64,000 bases of DNA from Gadus chalcogrammus (Eukaryota; Chordata; Actinopteri; Gadiformes; Gadidae), in the NCBI RefSeq assembly GCF_026213295.1, contig NC_079422.1:1646250-1710249 (forward strand), read 5' to 3'. The notes under the pieces were generated by a model. It did not search any database. It was not told the origin of the DNA and was given only the letters and a program-made list of their open reading frames with translations. Positions 1-10,559 of the stretch are shown in pieces. The position numbers were made by a program, and so were the translations under genes. The first letter of the stretch is position 1, and the number at the start of each line of letters is the position of its first letter.

Positions 1-65
1 TGGACTATGTTATGATTATTATGTCTTTTTAAACCTATTTATAATTATAAATGATTACAAATAAT

Positions 66-131
66 TACAAAGCTACTTGCGTTTCGCGCTTCTCACTTGC
101 GTTTCAGACCGTTAAAATAGGCCCCTCTGAT
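66..131 (-). repeat. End fragment of the GGGCCC-terminated repeat family
   Basis: Read on the minus strand, this stretch matches the left end of the larger element at 29296-31105: both carry 'gcctattttaacggtctgaa' followed by an 'acgcaagtg' and 'gcgcaagtagctttgt'-like series. Only one end is visible here and the first 65 bases are AT-rich with nothing I recognise. It is probably a truncated copy. Confidence 0.6.
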
Positions 132-673
132 TGTATGTGGCACTTGTGTGTCAAGACCACATCCGATCCGTGAACCCCCTGAAGCTTTCACTCTCCATGT
201 ATGTCTCTTGCATTGTTTAAAATGAATCACAGGATTCACTGGCTGGATCCAATAATGTTTTGGTCTTTTTTTCCATCATATGGTAAAAATGAGCATGGAA
301 TGAGGTATTACAGTTACAGCAGAATTCAAGCTTAGTTATGAGTTTGGCAGAATGGGATCAGCTGAGGTAACACATCTTGTATTAATCACACTATTAACCT
401 TAGCAATAGACAATCTAAACCAGGAATGAAGTGTATTAACAACAGCAACTCTGCTGCTTGTTATTTCTTATTTTGTGCCGTGAAACTGTTATTCTGAGGG
501 CATGGGCAATTTACCTGCAGATGTTTGCAGACATGTTCACCTATTGAAGCATGAAGTCTGAAGCATGACTTCCTGAGACATTTGAGCATTGTGAGGCTGT
601 ACTGAGGCCATAGTTATCTAGTTCTCCATCTCTGTATTGTTTGACTGCATACCTTTAGGACCCTAGTCCCATG

Positions 674-1028
674 GCGCGTTTCCACTGCAGGGTGCGGAAC
701 GGATCGGATCGCAAAGGTGCGGGTCGGGTCGCGTTTCCACCGCCAAAAGTGGGCGTGACCCGGACTTTGCCGTACCCGTTCCGGCCCCGTTCTCGGGACT
801 CCTCCGTTGGGGTACCGCAAACGAGACCAGACGCCTGAAAGGGTCCCGTGAAATTCTAGCTACACCCCCCCTTCGTTGATTGGTCGACATAATCGTCACT
901 TCCGGCCTACCACCAAGGGTACTGTCGGCAGTGGAAACGCGACCTCGGAAATGAGCTGGGCTATACCGCCCCCTCCCTACCGCACCTTTGCGATCCGATC
1001 CGTTCCGCACCCTGCAGTGGAAACGCGG
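674..1028. mobile_element. MITE with about 46-bp terminal inverted repeats
   Basis: The left end 'gcgtttccactgcagggtg' and following bases are repeated in inverse at the right end ('caccctgcagtggaaacgc'), giving arms of about 46 bp that continue through 'cggatcggatcgcaaaggtg'. The 355-bp element is GC-rich against AT-rich surroundings and has no coding capacity I can credit. The superfamily is not determined; no clear target duplication was found. Confidence 0.75.
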
Positions 1029-1911
1029 CAATATACTACCAGTGGGATATACGCATGGCCTTCAGAGCAGTAAACATGACACTTGAGGACCAGCTCATCT
1101 GTAAAATAACTCACGCAATCTTATGCAAAACATGTTTATTGTAGTAACTGAAGGGAAGCAAACATTAATTGTGCTCACCAATCATATAGTAAGCTAGTTT
1201 GTTTGTAGTCCGTTTAAAAGATAGCTAAGTCCTTTCTTAGTTTGTCACTTAGTTCGGTCTCGTTATAATTTACTCAAAATAAACTGAATGCTGCCGAGCA
1301 AACGGAAGCACACGGTTGGGTTTAGTTCAAGGACAAAGGCAGCTGTGGAGGCACTAGAGTGGATGGCGCCCTGCTCGGTTCAAAATGGTCAGGGCAGCGA
1401 TCACAGAAGCCGTGTCTCAAATGGGAAAAGAGACACTAGATATGTTTCATGTTTTCTGCTGATATAGAGATTTTATTTTGGAAGGAAAATATATATCTTG
1501 ACGAGCATAGCGATATATCTTGTTTGCCACACAAATAATTCACATTGCAGAGTTAAATCGATAAGCTAATATATTAAATATGAAGGCCCCTCTCCATCCA
1601 AGACAAGGTCTCCAAAGACAGAGCTCATTTTGCTGTCTGAAGCTGCATCCTCAGCTTCAGTAATAAGGGAGAATTTTGTAATCAGAAAATAAATAATTGA
1701 ATAACATGGTAACAGTATCCACACTGTAATGACGATGCTATTGTTATATCAATGTTATATTTGCATCTAGGACAACAACAATTATAGATCAAATAAGAAT
1801 TGTATGCACTTAAATCTGAACATTTAAAAAGTTTATTTTTGAGACTTAATGCGATTAAATATTGACAGGCTTTGAAATCGTAATACTAACAGAGTATACC
1901 CATTCTTCCTT

Positions 1912-1912
<1 letters not shown>

Positions 1913-2002
<90 letters not shown>
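1913..2002. repeat. (CT)n microsatellite, about 45 units
   Basis: This is an uninterrupted CT dinucleotide tract of about 90 bp. It produces spurious open frames of alternating Leu-Ser or Arg-Glu on the two strands. Its true length in the genome may differ from the assembly. Confidence 0.98.
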
Positions 2003-2005
<3 letters not shown>

Positions 2006-2493
2006 TCCTTTCTGCATCACCACGTACATTCCTGTCATCCCCAAACAAGGAAACAACCAAAGGTAAGCATTTTGTTTCATCTCCGTCAGAAACACCCTGC
2101 AGTGTACAGGACATTTTGCAGTGTCAGCAGGAACAACCCCTCCAGAGCCGCCAGAGTTATTTCCAGTCCCTAGTTCAGAATATTGAAACTTTCCCCTTGC
2201 ATTGCCACGGCTACTGCAATGATTCATGGGGCAGGGGGCAGCAACTGTATATAACACCCCTCACTCTACCACCACAACCACCACTCAGCCATCTATTGTG
2301 GAGCACAAAGCCCCTTCTCCACTTGGCTGTCTTGCTGTGGTTTCTAGGGACATGATAGAGAGGGGCTGTAGCGGGTTGGTTGGTCAGCAGGAGTGGGATA
2401 GATGTGTGTGTGAATGTGTCAGCGCTCAGAGATCTGTTGAACACCCACAAATACTACACATTGTGAGAGGGATGAGAAGAGACACTGGGACCA

Positions 2494-2536
2494 GTGTGTG
2501 TGTTTGTGTGTGTGTGTGTGTGTGTTTGTGTGCGTG
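2494..2536. repeat. (GT)n microsatellite, slightly interrupted
   Basis: This is a GT dinucleotide tract with two 'ttt' interruptions, grading into 'tgcgtgc'. It is intronic and has no other visible feature. Confidence 0.9.
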
Positions 2537-3706
2537 CATTCGAAGTGCTATTGTTGGATCACACCCCCCTGACAACTCACTGGTGACTAGTGCAGATATG
2601 TTCATGCCTCACACACCAGCAGAGTGGGGGGGCTTTGTGTTTGGTTCGTGGGGCCACTCTGCAATTGATTGATTGGCTGGGAAACTCCAGTATTCTGCCA
2701 CAAGCTCTGATAGACCCTGGAGACACAATCACAGCTCAATGATTCTCCACAGATTCAACAATGCTGGAAGAAGGACATCTGATCCGTTTCTGTTCCGTTT
2801 CTTGGCACTAATGTAATTAATAAATTGTCACAGAACAAAGATTTTCTTACAAAAGTATTTCAGGGATTTATTTCCATTCCATACTGACTATGAAATCAAT
2901 GGTTCACTGCCTGATAAATGTTGAGACATTTAAGCCCATTGGCCATAAATCCAAGCCCATTCAGAAAGGCTTGGATATCCAGCATAAGTCCAACACAAGA
3001 GCCCTGTCCTTCTGCTACATCTTGACTATAACAGCAGTTTACATCATAAGCAGATAAATAATCATGTGATTAGATATCATTCGCCTGACACTGATGTGTT
3101 TATGAAAGAGGCGAATGGAAATAAAGACATTGGAAAGTGCTCTTTCAGTGGTAAAAAGTATGCCCATATTGGGTCTCTTTAAAACAGGCTAGTGTACTTT
3201 CCCGGACAGGTAACCCCCAGTAGCCCGGAGGACATTTTGGAACCTATCTGAAATAGAGTACCTGTGCTGGGCTGTGTTTTGACTCCCAGGCCTAAGCACT
3301 CAGGGCCAAGCTGTACAACAATGGTCAACTTCAACCCATCACCTTGGAAACCAGCGCATTCCTGGCAGTGCATGGTGTGAGGAGTACTTTGACTGGGGCA
3401 GCCCCACTCACACAGATTCTTGATATTAATTTATTTGACGGAAATATGCAGAGATGACAGATAAAGGATTTGTACATCCTATGATTCACTCTACGGTTAA
3501 GTTCCTCATAACCACAACATGGTGGAGTTTGGCCATGATCCTATCATTATCAGTGCGTAATACAGCACATAAGATCATGTTGCTTTGTTCCAACAGAGCT
3601 TACTGGGATAATTCCCATGCAATCTCAGGTTTCGTCCAAGACCCCCCATGTACGGACAGGTGTCTGTGTTTATGTATTCCTATTTCCTGTCCCTGTCTCC
3701 TTCCAG

Positions 3707-3767
3707 GTGTTTGCCTTCGACCACTGTTTCTGGACCATGGACGAGTCCAACACTCCCAAATATGCCG
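3707..3767 (+). CDS. kif13a: kif13a exon: motor domain, VFAFDHCFW segment
   Basis: This 61-bp exon encodes VFAFDHCFWTMDESNTPKYA plus the first base of a Gly codon. It is the beta-strand and loop region in the N-terminal third of the kinesin-3 motor domain, shared by KIF13A and KIF13B. The acceptor is a pyrimidine-rich tract ending in 'ttccag', and the donor is 'gtgagt'. It starts in phase 0 and ends one base into the next codon, which fits the exon at 14914 exactly. MDESNTPKYAG resembles the KIF13A version (MDESNTTKYAG) more than KIF13B (MDESVKEKYAG). KIF13A is a plus-end microtubule motor for endosomal and trans-Golgi cargo. Confidence 0.93.
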
Positions 3768-3848
3768 GTGAGTGAGCAAGTGTTGTAAAAAAAAATACCT
3801 AGTCCTCCCTCATTCATTTTAAAATAGTTCATGAAACATTTTTGTTTC

Positions 3849-3871
3849 ATAATAATAATAATAATAATAAT
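3849..3871. repeat. (AAT)n tail of the adjoining LINE
   Basis: This is a short AAT/ATT microsatellite directly at the 3' side of the minus-strand LINE. L2/CR1-type elements end in short tandem repeats rather than poly(A), so this is probably the element's own tail. Confidence 0.75.
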
Positions 3872-3998
3872 CAATGAAATTTATATAGCGCTTAATATGG
3901 TACTTTAAGATGCTTTACATATTGCCCTATCAAAACTATGTAAGACAGACTAGGAATAAAAGAAAAACAGAGGTTAAACATGAAGAATAAGGTGGGAG

Positions 3999-5350
3999 TT
4001 AGGTCGGGAAGGCTAGTGTGAAAAGGTATGTTTTGAGGGCAGATTTGAAAGAAGAGTGGGTTGGAGAGACTTTGATGTGGGAGGGGAGTGAATTCCAAAG
4101 GGTGGGGGCAGCAACTGAGAAGAACCGATCACCCCAAGTCCGTCGCTCAGTCAGTGGAACTTGTAGCAGGTTGGCAGAATTGGACCTGAGGAATCGGGAG
4201 GGGGCGTGGTGATGGAGGAGGTCGGCAAGGTAGATTTTGTAGTTGATTCTGTGTTTAATTGGAAGCCAATGGAGTTCACGGAGGACAGGTGTGATGTGTT
4301 CTCTGGAGCGGGTACCAGTGAGGAGGCGTGCAGCTGAGTTCTGGACATATTGAAGTTTTTTGAGGACTTTGTTGGTGGTGCCGTAGAGAAGACCATTGCA
4401 GTAGTCAAGCCTGGATGAAATGAAAGCGTGAATGAGTGTCGCAGCAGCGGTAGTTGACAGGTTGGGGCAGAGGCGGGCGATGTTTCGGAGGTGGAAAAAG
4501 GCAGTTTTGGTAATATGGTTAACATGGGGTAGGAAGGAGAGAGTGGGGTCCAGGATAACTCCAAGGTTACGGATTTTGGTGGAGGGGGTGATGGTGGAGC
4601 CGTCAATGTTAAGGGTGAAGTTCAGAGTGGAGTGAGTGAGGGTGTCAGGACCAATGATGAGGATTTCGGATTTGTTGGAGTTGAGTTTGAGAAAGCTGTT
4701 TTGCATCCAGGTCTTGATGTCAGTCAAACAGTTGGAGAGAGTTGAGAGGGTGGAAGGACTGATGGTTTTGGAGGGGAGGTAAAGCAGTGTGTCATCGGCG
4801 TAACAATGGAACTGGAGTCCATGGTGACGGAGGATCTGACCAAGAGGAAGCATGTACAGAATGAAGAGGAGTGGACCAAGCACAGAACCCTGGGGGACAC
4901 CGTGGATGAGAGGAGTAGTGGCTGATTGACAGTTGTTGATGGCGATGAATTGATGTCTGTCGGAGAGATAGGATCCGAGCCAGGAGAGGGCGGTGCCAGT
5001 GATGCCAAGGGTGGATTGGAGACGGGAGAGGAGAATGGAGTGATTGATCATGTCAAAGGCAGCACTGAGGTCAAGGAGGATGAGGATATTTAGGGAGCCA
5101 GTGTCAGAGGATAGCAGAAGGTCATTGGTCACTTTGAGGAGGGCAGTTTCTGTACTGTGTTTGGAGCGGAAACCGGATTGGAAGAGTTCAAAGAGGTCGT
5201 TGGTGTCAAGGTAGGTGGTGAGTTGTTTGGCAACAACACGTTCCAGGATTTTAGACAGAAAAGGTAGATTGGAGATGGGGCAGTAGTTGTTAGGGGAATC
5301 AGGATCCAGGCCGGGTTTCTTTAGTACGGGGGTGACTGATGCAAGCTTTA
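3999..5350 (-). pseudogene. LINE reverse transcriptase domain (broken ORF2)
   Basis: Reading right to left, the frame gives the RT signatures in order: TPVLKKPGLDPDSPNNYCPI, FQSGFRSKHSTETALLK, LLDLSAAFDMINH (first catalytic Asp), GVPQGSVLGPLLF, then FHCYADDTLLYL with the catalytic Asp pair, and a thumb and connection region ending in a stop at 3999. The RT core is uninterrupted and keeps its catalytic residues. It is separated from the upstream endonuclease-linker frame by an apparent one-base deletion near 5355, so the full polyprotein cannot be made from this copy. Confidence 0.9.
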
Positions 5351-5355
5351 GGGGA

Positions 5356-6350
5356 CATGGCCGGAGGATAGAGAGGAGTTTACAGTGTTAGTGATGAGGG
5401 TGGAGAGAATGGGGAGACAGGCCTTTAGAAGTGTGGTGGGGAGCGGGTCCAGGTTGCAGGTTGTTGATTTCATGGTTGAGACTATGGAGGAAAGATCAGA
5501 GGAGGTGATGGTAGCAAATGTGGAGAAGGATTGACCGGTGGTTAGGGGGGATCCGGTTTGGGACGTAGGGCGGGGTCGATGGTCAACTGGCTGTGGATTG
5601 TGCTGATTTTATCATTGAAGAAGGATAGGAAGTTATTGCATTTTTCAACTGAGAAGGAGTGAGGGATGGTGTCCAATGGCTTGAGGAGTGTGTTGATGGT
5701 GTTGAAGAGGGTCCTTGGATTGCTGCTGCCAGACTGGATGATTCCTGAGTAGAAGGAGGAGCGGGCTGAGTTCAGGGTGTCGTTGTATAGCTCGAGGTGT
5801 TGTTTGTACATTTCCTGGTGGACGGTAAGACCTGTTTTGTGGGAAAGCCGTTCCAGTTGGCGTCGTTTGGATTTGAGATGGCGGAGTTCGTCAGTGTACC
5901 ATGGGACAGAGTGGGAGAATGAGACCAATTTAGACTGAACAGGTGCAAGCTGGTCAAGGCAGGATGAGAGGGATGAGTTATAGCAGTTAACCAGGTAGTC
6001 GGGGGAGTTGTTGTGGGTGATGGTGAGTTTAGCGATGGACTCAGAAAGGCATGTGGAAAGAGAGGATGGGTTAATGGATTTGAGGTTGCGGAAAGTGATG
6101 GTGCGTTTTTGCTTCTCATGGGGGGAGGGAGTGTGAGTTTGAAAAGTAATGGCCAGATGGTCGGAGATGTTGAGATTGTTACTGGCCAGGTGACTGATTG
6201 TGAAGCCAGTGGAACAGACCAGATCCAGGGTGTGGCCTTTGTTATGAGTTCGAAAATCGATGTGTTGGGTGATGTTGAAGAATGAAAAGATTTCCAGAAG
6301 TTCGATTGCGGGTTTGCAGACAGAGGAGTCCACATGAACGTTGAATGTTG
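5356..6350 (-). pseudogene. LINE endonuclease C-terminus and linker (broken ORF2)
   Basis: The minus-strand frame includes GHTLDLVCSTG and then NISDHLAITF, matching the last catalytic motif (SDH) of an APE-type endonuclease, followed by a basic linker (KSKRRQLER) and NPRTLFNTINTLL, which precede RT in L2-type ORF2 proteins. The N-terminal half of the endonuclease, with its first catalytic residues, is absent. Frame continuity with the RT is lost near 5355. Confidence 0.85.
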
Positions 6351-6670
6351 AACTATCTTCATGAACTATCTTGTTCATGCCTGGTGAGCACTTTGACTTA
6401 AAGGTATGACGGCCATTTCTGCCTCTAGGGGTCAATCAAAAAATTACAAAAGGTGATGCTAGATGATGTCCTGAGGTAACTTGGGATCATGGGAGATGTT
6501 GTCTTCAGCGCCATTGCCGTTGAAATCGATCAGACAGAAATAACGTTCACTGACGAGTTAATGTACTCATATTTTACTCACGTTACATTTGGTCACATAG
6601 TCATTTCATTCTACTGAAATTGGGATCGGGTCGACTACCAAAACAGCTGTATGTATGTATGTATATATAT

Positions 6671-7087
6671 TAGTGCTGTCAGTTAAACGCGTTATTAACG
6701 GCGTTAACGCAAACCAATTTTAACGGCGTTCATTTTTTTATCGCACGATTAACGCAATCCTTTTAATTCTTTTTTTTTTTTTTTTTTTTGGCTCAAAACA
6801 AAGAAGCAGTAGCCTGACTGCTATTTTCAAGGCAGTATGTTTGTATGTTCATCGTTTAATTGCACTAGGCTTTTTTTTTGTATCGTCCTGTTTTGATCAG
6901 TATATGTTGTTATCAATAAAAAACAAGGCAAGCCGATGCACTTCTCCATGTTGATAAGAGCATTAAAATGAAAAAAATTAATGGGACAAAGAAATCAAGG
7001 GATATTTAGCATAGAAAAAAAAGTGAGTTAACTATGACATTAATGTGACTAATCGCGATGAAATATTTTAATCGCTTGACAGCACTA
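6671..7087. mobile_element. hAT-like MITE with TAGTGCTGTC ends
   Basis: The left end is 'tagtgctgtcagttaaacgc' and the right end, inverted, is 'tagtgctgtcaagcgattaa'. The body is rich in 'ttaacg' and 'taatcgcgat' motifs, as in other fish hAT-derived MITEs. The flanks are TA repeats, so the 8-bp target duplication cannot be told from background. A Harbinger-derived element begins three bases after its right end. Confidence 0.7.
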
Positions 7088-7089
7088 AT

Positions 7090-7728
7090 ACCGTATTTTC
7101 CGGACTATAAGTCGCGGTTTTTTTGTAGTTTGGCTTGCCCTGCGACTTATATTTCGAAGCGACTTATATGCCAAAATTGTGCGTACATAATCTTCGGCCG
7201 CAAGATGGCACCGTCATTCATTAGGCCTACAACTGAACGCTGCAAGCCTACTGCACCACCGAATAAATTATATTCTCGTCGTCATCGTCCTCAATGTTCT
7301 CCGGTTCAACCAAAGCTACCCCAGCCTTAGCTGCAATGTTGTGCAACATAGCTGTCACACATATCACAGCGTATGACTTGGCCGGCGAAAACTGGAGCCC
7401 TCCGCTGGACTTGTGAAGGCATCTAAAGCGAAACTTCCACCTCCCGATCGTGCGCTCAGGTTTAGGACCGCGGCGCATACGCGTCCGGTGGAATCCCGGT
7501 GTCACTGAATTCGGTATACTCTCAGAACTACGAGTGGGACCGACACACCTATATTGCTATTGCAATTTTATTCAGTCTCTCCAGACTAAACGTTCTTGTT
7601 AAAATGTTTAAAAATAAATGCGACTTATACACCGATGCAACGTATATATGTTTTTTTCCTCGTCATGGAGCATTTTTTGACTGATGCGACTAATACTCGG
7701 GAGCGACGTATAGTCCGGAAAATACGGT
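7090..7728. mobile_element. Harbinger-derived MITE, copy 1 (639 bp)
   Basis: The ends are perfect inverses: 'accgtattttccggactata' on the left and 'tatagtccggaaaatacggt' on the right. A second copy of the same length, about 99% identical by eye, lies at 33750-34388. Both contain the same C-terminal fragment of a HARBI1-like transposase on the minus strand. The flanks are TA-rich, so I cannot fix the target duplication (TA or a 3-bp TWA type). Its identity to copy 2 implies recent amplification. Confidence 0.85.
7248..7505 (-). pseudogene. HARBI1-like transposase C-terminal fragment
   Basis: The 85-residue minus-strand frame contains PERTIGRWKFRFRCLH, SSGGLQFSPAKSYAVICVTA and MLHNIAAKAG. This matches the end of the DDE nuclease of PIF/Harbinger transposases, where the Glu of the ERTIG motif is the third catalytic residue. 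The two catalytic Asp residues and everything before them are missing, so the fragment cannot be a transposase. It may be passenger DNA left from internal deletion of an autonomous Harbinger. Confidence 0.75.
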
Positions 7729-7743
7729 ATATATATATATATA

Positions 7744-7921
7744 AGGGGTGTAACGGTTCAATTATTTGTACCGAACCGTCATGGTACAGGCACTTCGGTG
7801 CGGTTACAGAGGTGTACCGCGTTTCGTAAATGTGGTGTACACAGCGTTAATATGGCTTGCTTTGCGATGCAGAATTTTAGACTTGGAAGTCGGAATTCCA
7901 CCCGGACCGTTTAGCCAAAGT
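7744..7921 (+). mobile_element. Partial hAT element, same family as 62063-63175
   Basis: It begins 'aggggtgtaacggt' and continues 'ggtacaggcacttcggtgc' and 'ggttacagaggtgtaccgcg', matching the first about 180 bp of the complete hAT copies in the terminal palindrome. The match ends at 'ccggaccgtttagcc'. Only one end is present, so the copy is truncated. Confidence 0.75.
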
Positions 7922-8124
7922 ATACTACTCCGACTCTGTAATCCCCTCAGCAGCTCTCCGTCGGGATGTCGGATACGCAATGCAATTCACCGCCCGATCT
8001 ATCTTATATGCAGTGGTCGAGTTGTAAAAAAAAAGCCAGGGGGGATGGTGGATTTTAACTTTTAGGGACAGACAGGGGCGTAGCCAAGACATTATTACTG
8101 TGGTGGGGAGAATCCATTGTCAAC

Positions 8125-8150
8125 GGGGGGGGGGGGGGGGGGGGGGGGGG
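8125..8150. repeat. Poly-G run of 26 bases
   Basis: This is an unbroken run of G. Such runs are hard to sequence and the stated length is unlikely to be exact. Confidence 0.95.
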
Positions 8151-8379
8151 TTGGATGACTTATTCATAATGTCAAAATATAACAATAAGTCAAAGTAAGA
8201 TCAAACTAATAGTGCATATATTTCAGCTTTCTTTAGACCGTTTCCGTTCGGGATTTTTTAATCAAAAAAAAATAATTTAATTATAGATATATATATTTTT
8301 TTTATCAGACTCGGGGGGGCCAGCGGGGTGGCCAACTCGCCCCCATGGGACAGATCATTTGTGCTGATGACAGCGCATA

Positions 8380-9655
8380 TGGTGGGTGACCTCCAGTAGG
8401 AGACTCCGTAGTTCTGCTGGGAGACTTCAGCGCCCATGTGGGCAACGATGGAGACACCTGGATCCAACTCACCACCATCTGGTGGTGAGTTGGATCAGGG
8501 AATGGGGGAAGACTCTGGACAGACCTGGTAAGCCCAAATGGGTAGTACGGATGAATTGGGAACGTCTCAAAGAGACCCCCGTCCTACAGATCTTCAACTC
8601 ACACCTCGGCAGAGCTTTACTGGCATCCCTTTGGAGGTTGGGGCCATTGAGCCGGAGTGGAGTGTTCAGAACCTTCATTGCTGAAGCTGCCGGTGTGAGC
8701 TGTGGCCTCAAGGTCTTAGGTTCCTCAAGAAAACCCTTGGACACCGTGGTGGACACTGGTGGTTAGGGAAGGCGTCCTGATGAAGAAGGGCTTCCGGGAT
8801 ATGTTATCCCAGAGGACTCCTGAGGCAGTGGCAGGGTACCGACAGGCTGCCCTGTCGGAGGCTAAGCAACGGGTGCGGGAGAATTTCAAACAGGCCATGG
8901 AGAAGGACTTTCAGGTCGGCACCAGTGTTTCTGGAAGACCATCCGGCACCTCACGAGGGGGATACGGGGAATCATCCAAGCTGTGTCCAGTAAGGATGGG
9001 ACTCTGTTGACTTCAACTGAGGAGGTAGTCGAACGCTGGAAGGGGCACTTTGAGGATTTTTTCAGGCAGAGACAACCCGCCCTCTATGATCGAGGCTGAG
9101 CTTGAGGCTGATGGGGGTTCGTCGTCAATTTCCCTGGTGGAAGTCACTGAGGTAGTCAAACAGGGATGGATGAGATCCAGTCAGAAATGCTGAAAGCTCT
9201 GGGTGTTGAGGGTCTTTCTTGGTTGACACGCCTATTAAACATTGCGTGCGAGTCTTGTACATTGCCAAAGGAGAGGCAAATCGGGATGGTGGTTCCCCTG
9301 TTCAAAAAGGGGGACCAGAGAGTGTGTGCCAATTACAGGGGTATCACACTACTCAGCCTTCCATGTTAAGTATACTCTAAGGTGCTGGGAAGGAGGGTTC
9401 GGCCTGATCGTCGAACCTCAGATTGAAGAGGAACAATGCGGTTTCCGTCCTGGAAGTTGAACTACGGACTAGCTCTTCACTCTCGCAAGTATCCTGGAGG
9501 GGGCCTGGGAGTATGCCCATCCGGTCCAAATGTGTTTTGTGGATCTGGAGAAGGCGTATAACAGGGTCCCCTGGGAAAACTCTGGGAGGTGCTGTGGGAG
9601 TATGGGGGGTTCACTCCTTAGGGCCATCAAATCTCTGTACTATATGCATTCGAAC
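8380..9655 (+). mobile_element. Broken Rex3-type (RTE clade) retrotransposon
   Basis: In shifting frames the + strand encodes pieces of an RTE/Rex3-like polyprotein: an endonuclease segment ([15 protein letters not shown]), a linker, then RT pieces MDEIQSEMLKALGVEGLSWL, KGDQRVCANYRGITLLSLPC, EEQCGFRPG and FVDLEKAYNRVPW. It stops before the YADD box. Several frameshifts and stops show that it is dead. A separate 3' end of the same family lies at 29850-30486, and a small piece at 17718-17952. Confidence 0.85.
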
Positions 9656-9871
9656 ATGACGTGAAATATACGTATTCTAATATATATAAACAAATTGATT
9701 TTTATAGTGCCATGTTGTCTAGCGCTTTTTTTACAGACTTTGGTTTTTATTTTATTGTTCGCTCATCTCATCTCGCAGTAGCGGGTGCTCTAATCAATCA
9801 AATAATAGTAGATCCTGTTAAGAAAATGCATAACGCACAGAGCAGCTGAGTGGAAAATTGCGACCCCAAGT

Positions 9872-10018
9872 CATCCCCGCAGACAGCAGCACGCTGCATT
9901 GGTGGAAAGACACTGGCTGCAACAAATACCCGCTTCTCTCCACATTGACATGCACACCTGCGCTCCGAAAGTGTGTTCTCCACCGCAGGTAATATCGTGA
10001 ATAAAAAGAGCCGCACCT
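9872..10018 (+). pseudogene. Relic of a hAT transposase C-terminus
   Basis: Across two frames the + strand reads PADSSTLHWWKDTGCNKYPLLS and then SESVFSTAGNIVNKKSRT. This is the hAT dimerisation region, whose usual form is WW-K-YP-L and SERVFSTAGNIV. A frameshift separates the halves. No terminal repeats of its own were found; the next bases (10064 on, 'cagggtttccgcggggtt') look like another hAT-type end. Confidence 0.65.
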
Positions 10019-10559
10019 GCTGCTGTCTCCTGTTTATGTTGACAAGTCATTTTTTGCGCTGTGCAGGGTTTCCGCGGGGTTGTTAAAGATATTAAAAGAT
10101 AGTAAATGAAATTAGTCAGAATTAAGGCCGTTAAAAAGTATTAAAAAGTAATAAACAATTAGAATTGTAACTAAATTGTAATAAACATCGTCCAACAAGG
10201 TATTTCATTTCCAACAAGGCCTATGAGCTTTTCAATTTGTGTAATTTATCTCCTAAAATTACTAAAACTTGCGTGGATTTATTTTATGTTGCGAGTAGGA
10301 CTTGAGTGATATCAATGTTGTCACTCGGTGCGAGCGCTGAAACAAACTGGATCTACCCGGATGGCTTGCTGCCAAACCACTTCGTGAGTTCGCCTCTGTT
10401 AGTTCAAAGTAATTTGAAAGACAATAATTGGGAAATGCAAATTTTCGGACCTCTGCTGGAGGAATGGATTCAATTTAATCGTATAGAAAGTACACTGGTG
10501 TGAATTTGCGCTACGGTAGGGATTTTGACTTTACCGTGAGACTGGTGTGACTGGTAGAC

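Larger units (their letters stand above)
1030..3706. other. Intron sequence before the first visible kif13a exon
   Basis: Apart from two microsatellites (1913-2002 and 2494-2536) I see no gene, RNA or recognisable transposon. I looked for the preceding kinesin exon, encoding the N-terminal VKVAVRVRP strand, and did not find it, so it should lie upstream of the window. Confidence 0.5.
3872..6350 (-). mobile_element. 5'-truncated L2-type non-LTR retrotransposon
   Basis: The minus strand carries the C-terminal end of an endonuclease domain, a linker, a reverse transcriptase and a 3' tail containing 'atttatatagcgctt', a motif common in fish L2-type LINE tails, then an ATT microsatellite. Homology to coding sequence stops near 6350, so about half of ORF2's endonuclease and all of ORF1 are missing, as expected for abortive target-primed reverse transcription. 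It sits in the first visible kif13a intron, antisense to the gene. Assignment to L2 rather than another CR1/Jockey-group clade rests on motif memory only. Confidence 0.85.

Noticed and set aside
663..1073. Overlapping open frames of up to 122 codons on both strands
   Set aside because: They are palindromic translations of the MITE's GC-rich inverted ends, with no family resemblance.
1833..2257. Open frames rich in Arg-Glu or Leu-Ser
   Set aside because: They are translations of the (CT)n tract. The same holds for frames at 11346-11882.
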